This document shows, in pieces, positions 8,546-16,047 of a DNA stretch of 34,835 bases. The stretch's first letter is position 1; every line of letters starts with the position of its first letter. Both the position numbers and the translations under genes were made by a program. The notes under the pieces were generated by a model. It searched no databases, was not told the origin of the DNA, and saw only the letters and a program-made list of their open reading frames with translations. Source of the stretch: JBOHDX01 sp050700835 (GTDB lineage Bacteria > Actinomycetota > Actinomycetes > Propionibacteriales > Nocardioidaceae); contig JBOHDX010000160.1 in NCBI GenBank assembly GCA_050700835.1, positions 1-34,835 on the forward strand, read 5' to 3'.

Positions 8546-8809
8546 TCAGTCATAAATGCTGCTGCGGTTGCCCAGATCGAGAGCGATGATGACGAGTTCT
8601 CCACGGCGGATGTCGAGGATCACGCGGTAGTCACCCACTCTCAGTCGCCACAGGCCGGTGTAGGGACCCGACAGTGCCTTACACCGTTTCGTCGGGTCGT
8701 CCAGGTTCTCCAGCGCGGTCAGGGCCTTCAGCACTCGCATCGCGACCGTCCGGTCCAACTTCTTCAACGCCCGGTCGAAATCACGGTCTGTGCGGATGGT
8801 CCATGTCAT
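8546..8809 (-). CDS. RelE/ParE-family toxin
   Basis: The 87-residue protein has the RelE/ParE fold pattern: an N-terminal strand MTWTIRTDRDFDRALKKL, two helices, and then GLWRLRVGDYRVILDIRRGELVIIALDLGNRSSIY. The R-x-x-x-x-YR-x-x-Y/D core and C-terminal basic/aromatic residues are typical of RelE mRNA interferases. Relatives either cut mRNA in the ribosome or inhibit gyrase. The sequence alone points to the RelE side. Its ATG overlaps the antitoxin stop by four bases (ATGA), the usual order and coupling of type II toxin-antitoxin operons. Confidence 0.9.
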   Translation of the reverse strand: MTWTIRTDRDFDRALKKLDRTVAMRVLKALTALENLDDPTKRCKALSGPYTGLWRLRVGDYRVILDIRRGELVIIALDLGNRSSIYD

Positions 8810-9081
8810 GCAGGCTGGTCAGGCAGCGCGTCCAATTCCTCGCGGGTGATGTCGAGCTCGGACATCAGATCGCCGAGGGGTCGGGTGTCGCGCTGGCCGG
8901 CGCGGATGGCCTCGGCCCGACTAGTCAGCCCGTAGGCATACTCCAAGTCATCGATCCCGGCGGTGACCAGCTCACGCAGGTAGTAGCTCTTCGACCGCCC
9001 AGTGGCAGCAGCCAGCCGGGACAGTCGCTCGTCGACCTCCACGGGAAGGCGAAGAGATCGAGGGACCTCGCTCACCGTCAC
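8806..9081 (-). CDS. RelB-type antitoxin with a ribbon-helix-helix-like N-terminus
   Basis: The GTG at 9081 has GGGGAGG five to nine bases upstream and gives 91 residues. A TTG at 9096 would place the ribosome binding site inside the gene and is rejected. The N-terminal part SLRLPVEVDERLSRLAAATGRSKSYYLRELV is a ribbon-helix-helix (MetJ/Arc) DNA-binding unit. The acidic C-terminal half (DLMSELDITREELDALPDQPA) is the likely toxin-neutralising tail. Such antitoxins repress their own operon, and two palindromes lie directly upstream (9096-9107 and 9120-9134). The pair sits at the edge of a putative tRNA-Asp-integrated element. Confidence 0.9.
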   Translation of the reverse strand: MTVSEVPRSLRLPVEVDERLSRLAAATGRSKSYYLRELVTAGIDDLEYAYGLTSRAEAIRAGQRDTRPLGDLMSELDITREELDALPDQPA

Positions 9082-9095
9082 AGCACACCTCCCCA

Positions 9096-9107
9096 ACTAC
9101 ATGTAGT
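9096..9107. promoter_or_regulatory. Perfect 12-bp palindrome upstream of the toxin-antitoxin operon
   Basis: ACTACATGTAGT is fully self-complementary and lies 15 bases before the antitoxin GTG, overlapping the 5' end of the ribosome binding site region. Ribbon-helix-helix antitoxins bind short palindromes of this size in their own promoter, so this is a good operator candidate. Confidence 0.6.
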
Positions 9108-9119
9108 CATGTCAGCATA

Positions 9120-9134
9120 CACCGATGATCGGTG
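9120..9134. promoter_or_regulatory. Second palindrome upstream of the toxin-antitoxin operon
   Basis: CACCGATGATCGGTG has two perfect 7-base arms around one central base. It lies 12 bases upstream of the first palindrome. The two differ in sequence, so they may bind different proteins, or this one may be a hairpin. A TATGCT on the minus strand (9119-9114) between them could be the -10 element. Confidence 0.4.
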
Positions 9135-9316
9135 CACCATCTCGGCATTGAACTAAGTAACCCATGGCTGGCTCGCCCGTCCCGATCGCTGAGCGTGCCG
9201 CGCTTCCCCTGGTACTACCCGGCAAGGTCCGAACAGCGAACTGGCTGACTGACACCAGCATTTACAGGGGGTACAGCGCCCCGCGCCTGCGTGGCGCGAC
9301 CTCGATTCGGGGGGCC

Positions 9317-9338
9317 GTGTCCCGTCTGTGTCCCGTCT
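9317..9338. repeat. Exact 11-bp direct repeat, possible integrase arm-type sites
   Basis: GTGTCCCGTCT occurs twice head-to-tail (9317-9327 and 9328-9338). It lies about 115 bases from the tRNA-Asp fragment. Tyrosine integrases and their excision factors bind paired short direct repeats at about this distance from the crossover core, so an arm-type site is a reasonable guess. The repeat itself is seen; the role is inferred. Confidence 0.45.
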
Positions 9339-9451
9339 CAATTTCGTTGGCGACCAACAACGCCCAACGCTAGCAACGGCCGTACACCCCATCTGACCTG
9401 CGGTTTCGTCGGATCTCAACGTCAGTCGATGACGACCGCCAGGCCACGGAA

Positions 9452-9497
9452 CGCCCTGTCACGGCGGAGGCCGCGGGTTCGAGTCCCGTCGGGGTCG
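9452..9497 (+). other. 3' fragment of tRNA-Asp(GTC): probable attachment site (att) scar
   Basis: From 9452 the sequence follows a tRNA-Asp from the anticodon arm to the discriminator base. It shows the anticodon loop CTGTCAC with anticodon GTC at 9458-9460, the 3' anticodon stem, the variable loop, a T-arm with TTCGAGT between GCGGG and CCCGT, the 3' acceptor strand CGGGGTC and discriminator G at 9497. The bases before 9452 do not form a D-arm or the matching 5' acceptor strand (GGCCCCG expected). It is therefore not a functional tRNA. Integrative elements that enter a tRNA gene leave exactly such a 3' copy at their far end, with the chromosome continuing downstream. The intact tRNA-Asp should lie left of this window. 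The neighbouring tRNA-Phe in the same orientation fits a Glu-Asp-Phe tRNA locus known from actinomycetes. Confidence 0.82.
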
Positions 9498-9516
9498 CAC
9501 AGGCAAGCAAGTGCAG

Positions 9517-10116
9517 TCATCCGCCGCTGCTGCGCGGCAGCCCGGTGAAGTCGTCACGGTGACCGTGCCACCACACGCTGGAGGTGGCGACGGCGATCCC
9601 GGCCACCACAGCGACCGGCACCGTCGCGACCCACCACCCGGGGACGGGTACGCCGGCCGTGGACAGCACCGCCCAGACCAGCACCATCAACGCGGCAACG
9701 TCGAGCAGAGTCGCCAGCGCTCCCGTCCGGGCGAGGATCCAGGCACGGTCGTCGTCGTGCCGGACCACTCGTGCGTGAGCCGCCAGCGGTCCGTCGGTGT
9801 CCCATCCGTCCAGTAGGGCGAGCACCAGCACCGTCGCCGCGACGGCGAGTGCGGCGAGCAGCACCTGCCCCACACCGAAACCGCTCTGGCGCAGCACCGC
9901 CGTCGCGGTGGCGAGCAGGAAGATGCCGCGGACCCAGCGGAACGGCAGGCAGATCGTGCCGATAGCCGTCACTGCGTAGACCAACGCCGACGCGGGACGA
10001 CTGCCGGGGGCGACCGCGACGCCCACCACGATGGCCCACAGCGCCAGCACGGTGACCCAGAGCCGCGTGGGGTACCCACCGGCAGCCTGCCTCGCCCACC
10101 ACCGCAGCCCTGTCAT
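9517..10116 (-). CDS. Polytopic membrane protein, last gene of the DUF58/MoxR operon
   Basis: This is a 199-residue protein starting at an ATG whose A is also the last base of the DUF58 gene stop (TGATG), so it is translationally coupled. It has about five to six hydrophobic segments, including LWVTVLALWAIVVGVAVAPG, ALVYAVTAIGTICLPF, VLLAALAVAATVLVLALLDGW, ALATLLDVAALMVLVWAVLS and WWVATVPVAVVAGIAVATS. No catalytic motif is visible. Its steady place at the end of a MoxR-DUF58-DUF4129 operon suggests a membrane partner of that system. A frame extending 40 residues further upstream lies inside the DUF58 gene and is a shadow. Confidence 0.75.
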   Translation of the reverse strand: MTGLRWWARQAAGGYPTRLWVTVLALWAIVVGVAVAPGSRPASALVYAVTAIGTICLPFRWVRGIFLLATATAVLRQSGFGVGQVLLAALAVAATVLVLALLDGWDTDGPLAAHARVVRHDDDRAWILARTGALATLLDVAALMVLVWAVLSTAGVPVPGWWVATVPVAVVAGIAVATSSVWWHGHRDDFTGLPRSSGG

Positions 10117-11372
10117 CAGCGGAGCCGTCCGGCCGCGAACGCCCGAACCGCCGGCGCAACTGCTTCCACGCTGTCCACCACGACGACGCCGATGTCGGCG
10201 AGGTTGCTGCGCAGGGAACGCCGGTGGGTCAGCCACACCTCACGCGTGGCCGGGTGCAGCCCCTTGGGCCACGCACGCGGCTCGATGCCCTCGGAGTCGA
10301 TCGTGACGATCCGGTGCCCGCGCTCGGCCAGGTGGCCGATCAGGGCGACGACACGGGCATCGAGCAGGGGCGAGAAGCAATAGACCATCGCCCTCGGCGG
10401 CAGCACCGACGGAGGGACCCGGGCGATCTCGGGCTCCAGGAACGACTCCGTCTCGGGCTCGGTCGACAGCTCGTCGAGCAGGCGCAGCTCGTGCGCCCGG
10501 CCCTGCCCCAGCGGTACGGAGCGGGTCACGGCCCCGAACGCGACGAGCGCGACACGGTCGCCGGCCCGCAGGAACGACCGGGTGAGAGCCGCAGCGCTGC
10601 GTACCGACCTGTCCAGCAGCCGGCGGTCGTAGGAGCCGCGAGGGCTGGCACGATCGAGCAGGATCACCACGTCGGCCGCCTGGTCGCGGTGCCGCTCGGT
10701 CACCATCAGCTCACCCGCCCGGGCCGAGCTCTTCCAGTTGACGTCACGCAGGGCGTCGCCGCGGACGTACTCCCGGAGCTCGGCGAAGTCGCCGCCACGG
10801 CCGCGCAGACGACTCGGGTGGCTGCCCAGCCGGGACAGCATGGCCGGCGGCGCCGAGGTGCGCGGGCGCGAGTGCGACACGGGATGCACGTGCAGAGTCG
10901 GGAGCGGGAGGACGGTCGACGCCGTCCACCCTCCTCGCCGCGACACGACGTGGACGGCCACCACTCCGGGGGGAGTGTTCTGCCAGCGGGCTGCTCGAAC
11001 CGGGATCCGCAACGGTTCGGCACCGGGAACAAGTCGCCACCGCGAGCGGTCGATGCGCCGCATCGTCGGAACGAGCTCGAGATGCGCGGACGCATGCAAC
11101 GGGACGCCAGCGGGCCCCAGGCTGACGAGTGCCTCCACCGCGCCGCCTTCGTTGACGTGGTCGCGGCCGATCGACGCGCTGACCACCAGCGCGTCGGGAC
11201 GCCGGTCCACGAGCAGCCCTGCGAGCACGAGCAACGTCACCCCCAGCGCCGCGGCCGTCGACGGCTGCGGTGCCAGCACCAGCAGCACGATGCACACGAC
11301 GGCCAGCGCCATCACCCGCCGGGTCAACGTCGTCGTCACCCACTCGAGCTGCCAGTCGCGCCTCTCACTCAT
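10116..11372 (-). CDS. DUF58 domain protein (vWA-like, MoxR partner)
   Basis: The protein is 418 residues. Two membrane helices near the N-terminus (VMALAVVCIVLLVLAP and AAALGVTLLVLAGLLVD) are followed by a beta-rich domain. The DUF58 signature comes next: GDFAELREYVRGDALRDVNWKSSARAGELMV (from about residue 198), and then a von Willebrand factor A-like fold with VVILLDRAS. DUF58 proteins are encoded next to MoxR AAA+ ATPases and are thought to act with them in maturing or assembling envelope complexes. It lies 22 bases after the MoxR stop. The ribosome binding site is weak, so coupling to moxR is likely. Confidence 0.92.
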   Translation of the reverse strand: MSERRDWQLEWVTTTLTRRVMALAVVCIVLLVLAPQPSTAAALGVTLLVLAGLLVDRRPDALVVSASIGRDHVNEGGAVEALVSLGPAGVPLHASAHLELVPTMRRIDRSRWRLVPGAEPLRIPVRAARWQNTPPGVVAVHVVSRRGGWTASTVLPLPTLHVHPVSHSRPRTSAPPAMLSRLGSHPSRLRGRGGDFAELREYVRGDALRDVNWKSSARAGELMVTERHRDQAADVVILLDRASPRGSYDRRLLDRSVRSAAALTRSFLRAGDRVALVAFGAVTRSVPLGQGRAHELRLLDELSTEPETESFLEPEIARVPPSVLPPRAMVYCFSPLLDARVVALIGHLAERGHRIVTIDSEGIEPRAWPKGLHPATREVWLTHRRSLRSNLADIGVVVVDSVEAVAPAVRAFAAGRLR

Positions 11373-11394
11373 GGCTGGGTCACTGGTCTCTCCG

Positions 11395-12375
11395 TCACGT
11401 CATCCGTGCGGCCGGCGTCGGGACCTTGACGAGTACGTCGGCGACGATGCTGTCGCCGGTGACCCGCGACGCCCACAGCTCGGGTCGGACGACGATCCGG
11501 TGCCCGAGCGCCGGCCCGGCCACTCGCTTGACGTCGTCCGGCAGCACGTATGTGCGGCCGTGCAGCAAGGCGGCCGCTTGCGCCAGTGCCCCCATCGCCA
11601 GGCCGCCACGCGGGCTGGCGCCCACCGCCGCGTTGGGGTGAGTGCGGGTCGCGCCGAGCAGCGCGACGATGTAGTCGAGGACGTGCGGGTGGACGGCAAC
11701 CTCTCGGCACTGGCGTTGCAGTTCGAGCAGCTCGGCCGGGCCGATGACCGCGTCGATCAACGCGTCCGTGACCGTGTCGTTGAGCCGGGAGTGCAGCATC
11801 AGCGCCTCGTCCTGCGGGCCGAGGTAGCCCATGCGTACTCTCGCGATGAAGCGGTCGAGCTGCGCCTCCGGCAGTTCGTAGGTGCCTTCGTACTCGATCG
11901 GGTTGCTCGTGGCCATCACGACGAACGGGTCCGGCAACGGCCTGGACACGCCGTCGATGGTGACCTGGCCCTCGGCCATCGCTTCGAGCAGCGCGGCCTG
12001 CGTCTTCGGGGGCGTGCGGTTGATCTCGTCGGCCAGCAGGAACTGCGTGAAGACCGGCCCGGGCCGGAACTCGAAGTCGGAGGTTCGCTGGTCGAAGATG
12101 AGCGTCCCGGTTAGGTCTTGCGGCAGCAGGTCGGGGGTGAACTGCACCCGCGAGAACGACAGCCCGAGCGCCCTGGCCAGCGCCCGCGACAGCACGGTCT
12201 TGCCGAGCCCGGGCATGTCCTCGATCAGGACGTGCCCATGAGCCAGCACCGCCATCAGCACGAGCTCGAGCGGGTCGCGCTTGCCGACGACGACCTTCTC
12301 CACCTCGTCGACCACCCGACGCAGCTGAACGACTGCACCGGAGCCGCCGGAGTCCTCGAGGTCAGCGTCGCGCAC
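11395..12375 (-). CDS. MoxR-family AAA+ ATPase
   Basis: The GTG at 12375 has AGGAGGAG at good spacing, giving 326 residues. A longer frame to 12429 has no ribosome binding site. It has Walker A in EDMPGLGKTVLSRALA, Walker B in FLLADEINRTPPKTQ, sensor 1 in VMATSNPIEYEGTYELPEAQLDRF, and sensor 2/arginine region near SPRGGLAMGALAQAAALL. These match MoxR ATPases, which act as chaperone-like machines on vWA-domain partners. The partner is most likely the DUF58 protein encoded next. The start overlaps the preceding small membrane-protein gene by 14 bases. Confidence 0.95.
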   Translation of the reverse strand: MRDADLEDSGGSGAVVQLRRVVDEVEKVVVGKRDPLELVLMAVLAHGHVLIEDMPGLGKTVLSRALARALGLSFSRVQFTPDLLPQDLTGTLIFDQRTSDFEFRPGPVFTQFLLADEINRTPPKTQAALLEAMAEGQVTIDGVSRPLPDPFVVMATSNPIEYEGTYELPEAQLDRFIARVRMGYLGPQDEALMLHSRLNDTVTDALIDAVIGPAELLELQRQCREVAVHPHVLDYIVALLGATRTHPNAAVGASPRGGLAMGALAQAAALLHGRTYVLPDDVKRVAGPALGHRIVVRPELWASRVTGDSIVADVLVKVPTPAARMT

Positions 12376-12706
12376 CGGTCTCCTCCTGATCCCCACGACC
12401 GTGGTGTCCGTTGCCCAGGCCCGCGCCAAGGGTGTTGATGGAGTCCAGCACAGTGTCGAGTCGGTGCCCGTCGCGGGAAGCGGCGACGACGGCCACGTCC
12501 ACCTGAATGATCCGGGTCGCCTCGAGGTCCTTCGTTGCGGGGTACGACGGAACCGGCCGAGACCGGCGTCCCCGAGGGAACATCTCGCGGACCCCGACGA
12601 CCATCATCGCCGCGGCGCCCAACAGGGCCAGCAGCCAATAGACGTTGCCGAAGGCGAGCGCGAGGGTGAGGGACGCGGCGAGCGCCAGCACTCCGAGGGT
12701 CGTCAT
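12362..12706 (-). CDS. Small membrane protein between DUF4129 and MoxR genes
   Basis: The 114-residue protein starts at an ATG overlapping the DUF4129 stop by four bases (ATGA) and ends 14 bases inside the MoxR gene. It has two helices, TTLGVLALAASLTLALAFG and VYWLLALLGAAAMMVVGV. A cytoplasmic tail follows with IIQVDVAVVAASRDGHRLDTVL, then a His/Gly-rich end (GAGLGNGHHGRGDQ). No family is recognised, but its tight coupling on both sides shows it belongs to the operon. Confidence 0.78.
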   Translation of the reverse strand: MTTLGVLALAASLTLALAFGNVYWLLALLGAAAMMVVGVREMFPRGRRSRPVPSYPATKDLEATRIIQVDVAVVAASRDGHRLDTVLDSINTLGAGLGNGHHGRGDQEETGARR

Positions 12707-13602
12707 CGCTTCGCCTCGAGCGCGTTGAGGTGCCCGACGGCGGCCTCGGCGTCCGATCGGGTGATCTCCTCGGGGCTGAACCGGGCCCGGTTGAAGATCG
12801 ACAGCAGATCGCGTACATGACGCGGCTCGGCTCGTAGCCCCTCTGTCAGCGCCCGGTCGACGTACTCCCCGGCCGTGTCCGCGACCGCCCGCGGATGCCC
12901 GTCGGCGATGAGGCGGTTCTCGAGCGCGATGTAGGCCGCGATCACCGACCGACGCGGGTCTCCCCCGTCGGCGAGGTGCCAGCGGGACTCGGCCAGCACC
13001 ATCTCGAGCGCCCTCTCGTTCGCGTCGCTGACACCGGCCAAAGGGGTGTCGAGGCCGTCCGCAGCCACCGTCGGATCGGCGCCGCGGATCCACCCGCCAT
13101 GAGCGAACCAAGCCCCTAGGCGACGTAGGGACGACAGCAGCCCCATGGAGACAGCCAGGAATACCACGACGACGATGAGGGCCAGGGTCAGGAGCAACGT
13201 GATGAGGTGGTTATCCCCTGTGCCACTCGTGACCGGACCTCCGAGCAGCCGGTTGGTGGCGCGGGTGGTCTGCCGGATACCGGGGAACGGCCGGTGGTTG
13301 CCGTGCCCGTTGCGGGCCACCGCGACACCGAGCAGAAGCACGACCGCACCGGTCTCCCACGCAAGGCGCCGCCAGGGGAGCCCGTGTGCGTCGCGGTACT
13401 GCCAGATCGTCCCGACCCAGATGAGCACCAGGCTGACGCCGCCGATCGAGATCGCAACCGTGGCGAGGCTGACGCTGACGTCGTTGCGGAAGCCGGCCCC
13501 GAGCACGACGTAGGTCGCAGCCAGGAAGGTGGCGCCCAGGGTGAGCAGCTCGCGATCAGGGGCGTGCGAGCCCATGGGTCGGCGCGTGCGCGCAGTGTCC
13601 AT
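12703..13602 (-). CDS. DUF4129 domain membrane protein
   Basis: This is a 299-residue protein from an ATG with GAGGGGG upstream. It has four predicted helices (ELLTLGATFLAATYVVLGAGF, VSLATVAISIGGVSLVLIWVG, AWETGAVVLLLGVAVA, ITLLLTLALIVVVVFLAVSM). The C-terminal DUF4129 domain follows, with RSVIAAYIALENRLIADG, ADTAGEYVDRAL and LLSIFNRARFSPEEITRSDA. Those motifs (A-Y-x-x-L-E, F-x-x-A-R-F-S) are the hallmark of DUF4129, often in operons with MoxR and DUF58 and sometimes fused to transglutaminase-like proteins. It is the first gene of the five-gene operon. Confidence 0.9.
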   Translation of the reverse strand: MDTARTRRPMGSHAPDRELLTLGATFLAATYVVLGAGFRNDVSVSLATVAISIGGVSLVLIWVGTIWQYRDAHGLPWRRLAWETGAVVLLLGVAVARNGHGNHRPFPGIRQTTRATNRLLGGPVTSGTGDNHLITLLLTLALIVVVVFLAVSMGLLSSLRRLGAWFAHGGWIRGADPTVAADGLDTPLAGVSDANERALEMVLAESRWHLADGGDPRRSVIAAYIALENRLIADGHPRAVADTAGEYVDRALTEGLRAEPRHVRDLLSIFNRARFSPEEITRSDAEAAVGHLNALEAKR

Positions 13603-13698
13603 GTCCCCCTCGTCGACGACTCGCCGGTTCGTTGCGAAGCGTAACCGCGGCGCCGCTCACGCGCAGCCCCCTGCTGCCGTGCCGGTTGGCGGTGTTAC

Positions 13699-13747
13699 GG
13701 CCCCGTCACCGCGTCGGGCGACAGGCCCCGTCACCGCGTCGGGCGAC
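13699..13747. repeat. Tandem duplication of a 24-bp unit upstream of tRNA-Phe
   Basis: The unit GGCCCCGTCACCGCGTCGGG followed by CGAC occurs at 13699-13722 and again, identically, at 13724-13747, with one base between. It lies between the DUF4129 gene start and the tRNA-Phe gene. It may carry regulatory sites for either. A TATGCT at 13761-13766, just after it, could be the tRNA -10 element. Confidence 0.75.
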
Positions 13748-13812
13748 GATCTGCGACCTGTATGCTCTCCACCGCCTGAGCTGCGGGTGTCCGGATCGAC
13801 TCGCGGCCACGA

Positions 13813-13886
13813 GGGCAGGTAGCTCAGTTGGTACGAGCGTCCGCCTGAAAAGCGGAAGGTCGGCGGTTCGACCCCGCCCCTGCCCA
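13813..13886 (+). tRNA. tRNA-Phe(GAA)
   Basis: This is a complete 74-base cloverleaf. The acceptor stem GGGCAGG pairs with CCTGCCC, and the D-arm is GCTCAGTTGGTACGAGC. The anticodon stem TCCGC/GCGGA has loop CTGAAAA and anticodon GAA. The T-arm is GGCGG-TTCGACC-CCGCC, and the discriminator is A at 13886. CCA is not encoded. It has the same orientation as the tRNA-Asp fragment 4.3 kb upstream. Confidence 0.97.
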
Positions 13887-13990
13887 CACCCGATTTCCGG
13901 CGTTTACGCAGCGGCGCCTGTATGACGCTTTGACCTTGCCGGTCGCGAGGAGCCGGGCGGGCTCCGGGCCGAGTTCGCCGGCGACGCGCC

Positions 13991-14161
13991 GTGGCTAGCC
14001 GCGGGCAGCACCCCCGTGAACCGTCGGGGCTGGTGTTCGATGAGCGGTTCGCGGTTGTGCCGGAGTGGCTCTACACCGCGTCGGGCAACTCACCGGGCGT
14101 GTGGCTGGGCGCCGGCGCCGGCGGACGGGAGGGAACCCCCGCACGGTGGCTCATCCGGTGA
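13991..14161 (+). pseudogene. Truncated helix-turn-helix gene of plasmid/ICE type
   Basis: A frame of 56 codons from GTG (13991) to TGA reads ASRGQHPREPSGLVFDERF, then AVVPEWL. The R-F-A-x-V-P-E-W-L motif opens a group of winged-helix/helix-turn-helix proteins common on actinobacterial plasmids and integrative elements, where it continues with a domain of 70 or more residues. Here, after PEWL, the frame turns to Gly/Ala-rich unrelated sequence and stops. It looks like a 5' remnant left beside tRNA-Phe, a common integration target. Family assignment rests on a short motif, so it is tentative. Confidence 0.4.
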
Positions 14162-14292
14162 TGGGCTGGAACGTGCGGCATCGGATAGTCCTCCGTCGGA
14201 ACGCGTCCGGGAGTCCCTGCCAGCACAAGTGCATCACGACGCAGGACTGGCGCCGCGGTGGCCGTTGGTCTCGTCTGAGCGTGCGAGGTGCC

Positions 14293-16047
14293 TCAGGGCG
14301 TGAACGTTCGGGAGTAGCGGCATCCGTCTCGGACAACGCTGACGACACGACCGTCCACGACCGGTCCGGCGATGAGGCGCTCGGGGTACCAGTCGCTCGA
14401 TCCGATGCGGAAGCAGCCCGGAGACAGCTCGACGAGCTCCTGCTCATCATCGGGGGCTTCGACGCCGCCTGGGGCGACCAGCAGCAGACGTCGACCCCGT
14501 CGCAGGATACGGAAGTTCGGATACCAAGGGGAGTAGGAGCGGTAATGGCCGACCAGGCACGTCCAGCTAGCGGGTGCTGGTTCCAGCTGTGCCGTCGCAT
14601 CCGGCTCCGGCCAGGGCACGAGGCCGGCCGGGTAGTACACGTCTGCGCCATGGATCCAGCACTGCGCGCCTCGGACAGCCGCCACGTGGAGTTGGAACAG
14701 CCGTAGATCGTGGTGGTCTGTGACAAACCCGTCGCCGGTCGTGCGGAACAGATGTCCGGTCCGACGGCCCCGCTCCACCAGAACCGCACCCGCGGGGCCT
14801 CCGGGCACGATGTGCAGCGTTTCATCGCGCGGTGTCCGGCTCGTGACAAAGCTGCCAAGCGGGATCCCGTCGCCAGAAGACGAGTCCCCTATGGCGCAGC
14901 GGACCATCGGGTCAGGATCCGGAAGGCGTTCGAGGGTGGCGCCGGTCAGTGCGGTGACCAGCCGAGCGTGCCCGACCCGACAGATCAGCTGCGCCGCTGG
15001 GGCATCTCCATTGGCGTTGGTGAGCACGGCGATGCCGAACCCGGCTGTGCGGTCGACCAACAAGAAGCACGAGTACCCGACCATGCCGCCGCCATGGCTG
15101 AGACACTGGTGGCCCCCGATACTCTCGACGTTGATCCCGAGCCCGTACCGGCTGGACTCGACCCGCGGCACCCCGGGCGGGTTGAGGATGGGCTCACCGG
15201 CCGGCCCGACTGTCTGGATGATTCGATCGACTGCGCGCGCGGTCACCACTTCCCGCCCGGCGATGCGACCGTCGCCGAGCAGCAGCATGATCAACCGCGC
15301 CATGTCGGGGCCGGTGGCGGCGATGTTGCCGTCAGCGGCGGCAACCTCTAACCACGGAGCCGGTGCGAGCGGGTCGCCGGGCACCCACGGCCGATCGTCA
15401 GCTGCGGGCTGGTATCCGGTCGCGAGCGTGCCCCGGTCGTCGTGCGTCACACAAGCACACGTCTGGGTCATCCCCATCGGGCCGAGGAGCCGGTCGTGCA
15501 CCAGGTCAGGTAGCGGAGCGTGGGCCCGAGCGGCGGCGGCGAGGCCGAGCAGGACGTACCCGATGTTGGAGTAGTGGAAGTGCTGCCCGGCGGGTGCCCT
15601 GGACAGGTTGCGGAGTATCCATGCCTGGTCCAGGTCGTCGGTGAGCGCATCGACACCGAGGACGAGACCACCGGTGTGATTGAGGAGGCGTCGAAGGGTG
15701 ACCGCCGCAGGTTGATCGCCGGCGCCCAGGTCGAGCCAGCTCAGGACGTCGCTGATGGGCTCGTCCAGGTCGAGCAGGTTCTCGTCGACGAGTTGGTTGA
15801 CCAGCAGGGAGGTGAACACCTTGCTGATCGACCCGATCTCGAACCGATGGTCGGACTCGACCGGCGTCTGCCGCTCGAGGTTGGCGTGCCCGAACGCGGC
15901 GTGTGCCAGCAGCCTTGTGCCATCAGCGATGGCGATGACCCCGCCCGGCACCGGCATGTGCCGCGTCAACGCCTCGGCGTAGGCAACGAGGTCGTCGCAG
16001 ACGGCGCGGGCGTGTGTCTGCCGTAAAGGTTGCGATTCCACCGTCAC
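14293..16047 (-). CDS. Beta-lactamase-fold serine hydrolase (class C / D-aminopeptidase type)
   Basis: The 584-residue protein starts at a GTG overlapping the decarboxylase stop by four bases (GTGA). It has the S-x-x-K nucleophile motif (SISK, in EIGSISKVFTSLLVNQLVDE), the Y-x-N motif (FHYSNIGYVLLG) and the HGG-type third motif (CLSHGGGMVGYS). All three active-site elements are therefore present. A C-terminal extension of about 200 residues follows the catalytic domain, as in D-aminopeptidases and some esterases of this group. There is no signal peptide, so it probably acts in the cytoplasm on an imported compound, cutting an amide or ester bond. It is the last gene of the transport operon. 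A true beta-lactamase role is unlikely in this setting. Confidence 0.85.
   Translation of the reverse strand: MTVESQPLRQTHARAVCDDLVAYAEALTRHMPVPGGVIAIADGTRLLAHAAFGHANLERQTPVESDHRFEIGSISKVFTSLLVNQLVDENLLDLDEPISDVLSWLDLGAGDQPAAVTLRRLLNHTGGLVLGVDALTDDLDQAWILRNLSRAPAGQHFHYSNIGYVLLGLAAAARAHAPLPDLVHDRLLGPMGMTQTCACVTHDDRGTLATGYQPAADDRPWVPGDPLAPAPWLEVAAADGNIAATGPDMARLIMLLLGDGRIAGREVVTARAVDRIIQTVGPAGEPILNPPGVPRVESSRYGLGINVESIGGHQCLSHGGGMVGYSCFLLVDRTAGFGIAVLTNANGDAPAAQLICRVGHARLVTALTGATLERLPDPDPMVRCAIGDSSSGDGIPLGSFVTSRTPRDETLHIVPGGPAGAVLVERGRRTGHLFRTTGDGFVTDHHDLRLFQLHVAAVRGAQCWIHGADVYYPAGLVPWPEPDATAQLEPAPASWTCLVGHYRSYSPWYPNFRILRRGRRLLLVAPGGVEAPDDEQELVELSPGCFRIGSSDWYPERLIAGPVVDGRVVSVVRDGCRYSRTFTP

Larger units (their letters stand above)
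9082..9451. other. Non-coding stretch at the end of the putative integrated element
   Basis: These 370 bases hold the toxin-antitoxin control region and then about 310 bases without a supportable gene up to the tRNA-Asp fragment. Open frames here have no domain and no ribosome binding site. It contains an 11-bp tandem repeat (9317-9338). No integrase gene is present in this interval or elsewhere in the window. Confidence 0.5.

Noticed and set aside
9452..9497. Functional tRNA-Asp gene
   Set aside because: The 5' acceptor strand, D-arm and first base of the anticodon stem are missing upstream, so a cloverleaf cannot form.
10224..12114. Two long plus-strand open frames opposite the DUF58 and MoxR genes
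   Set aside because: They are shadow frames of high-GC minus-strand genes: Arg/Asp-rich reads, no ribosome binding site and no known fold.
14293..16047. True beta-lactamase (antibiotic resistance)
   Set aside because: There is no signal peptide, a 200-residue C-terminal extension is present, and the gene is coupled to catabolic genes. The fold is shared by many esterases and peptidases.
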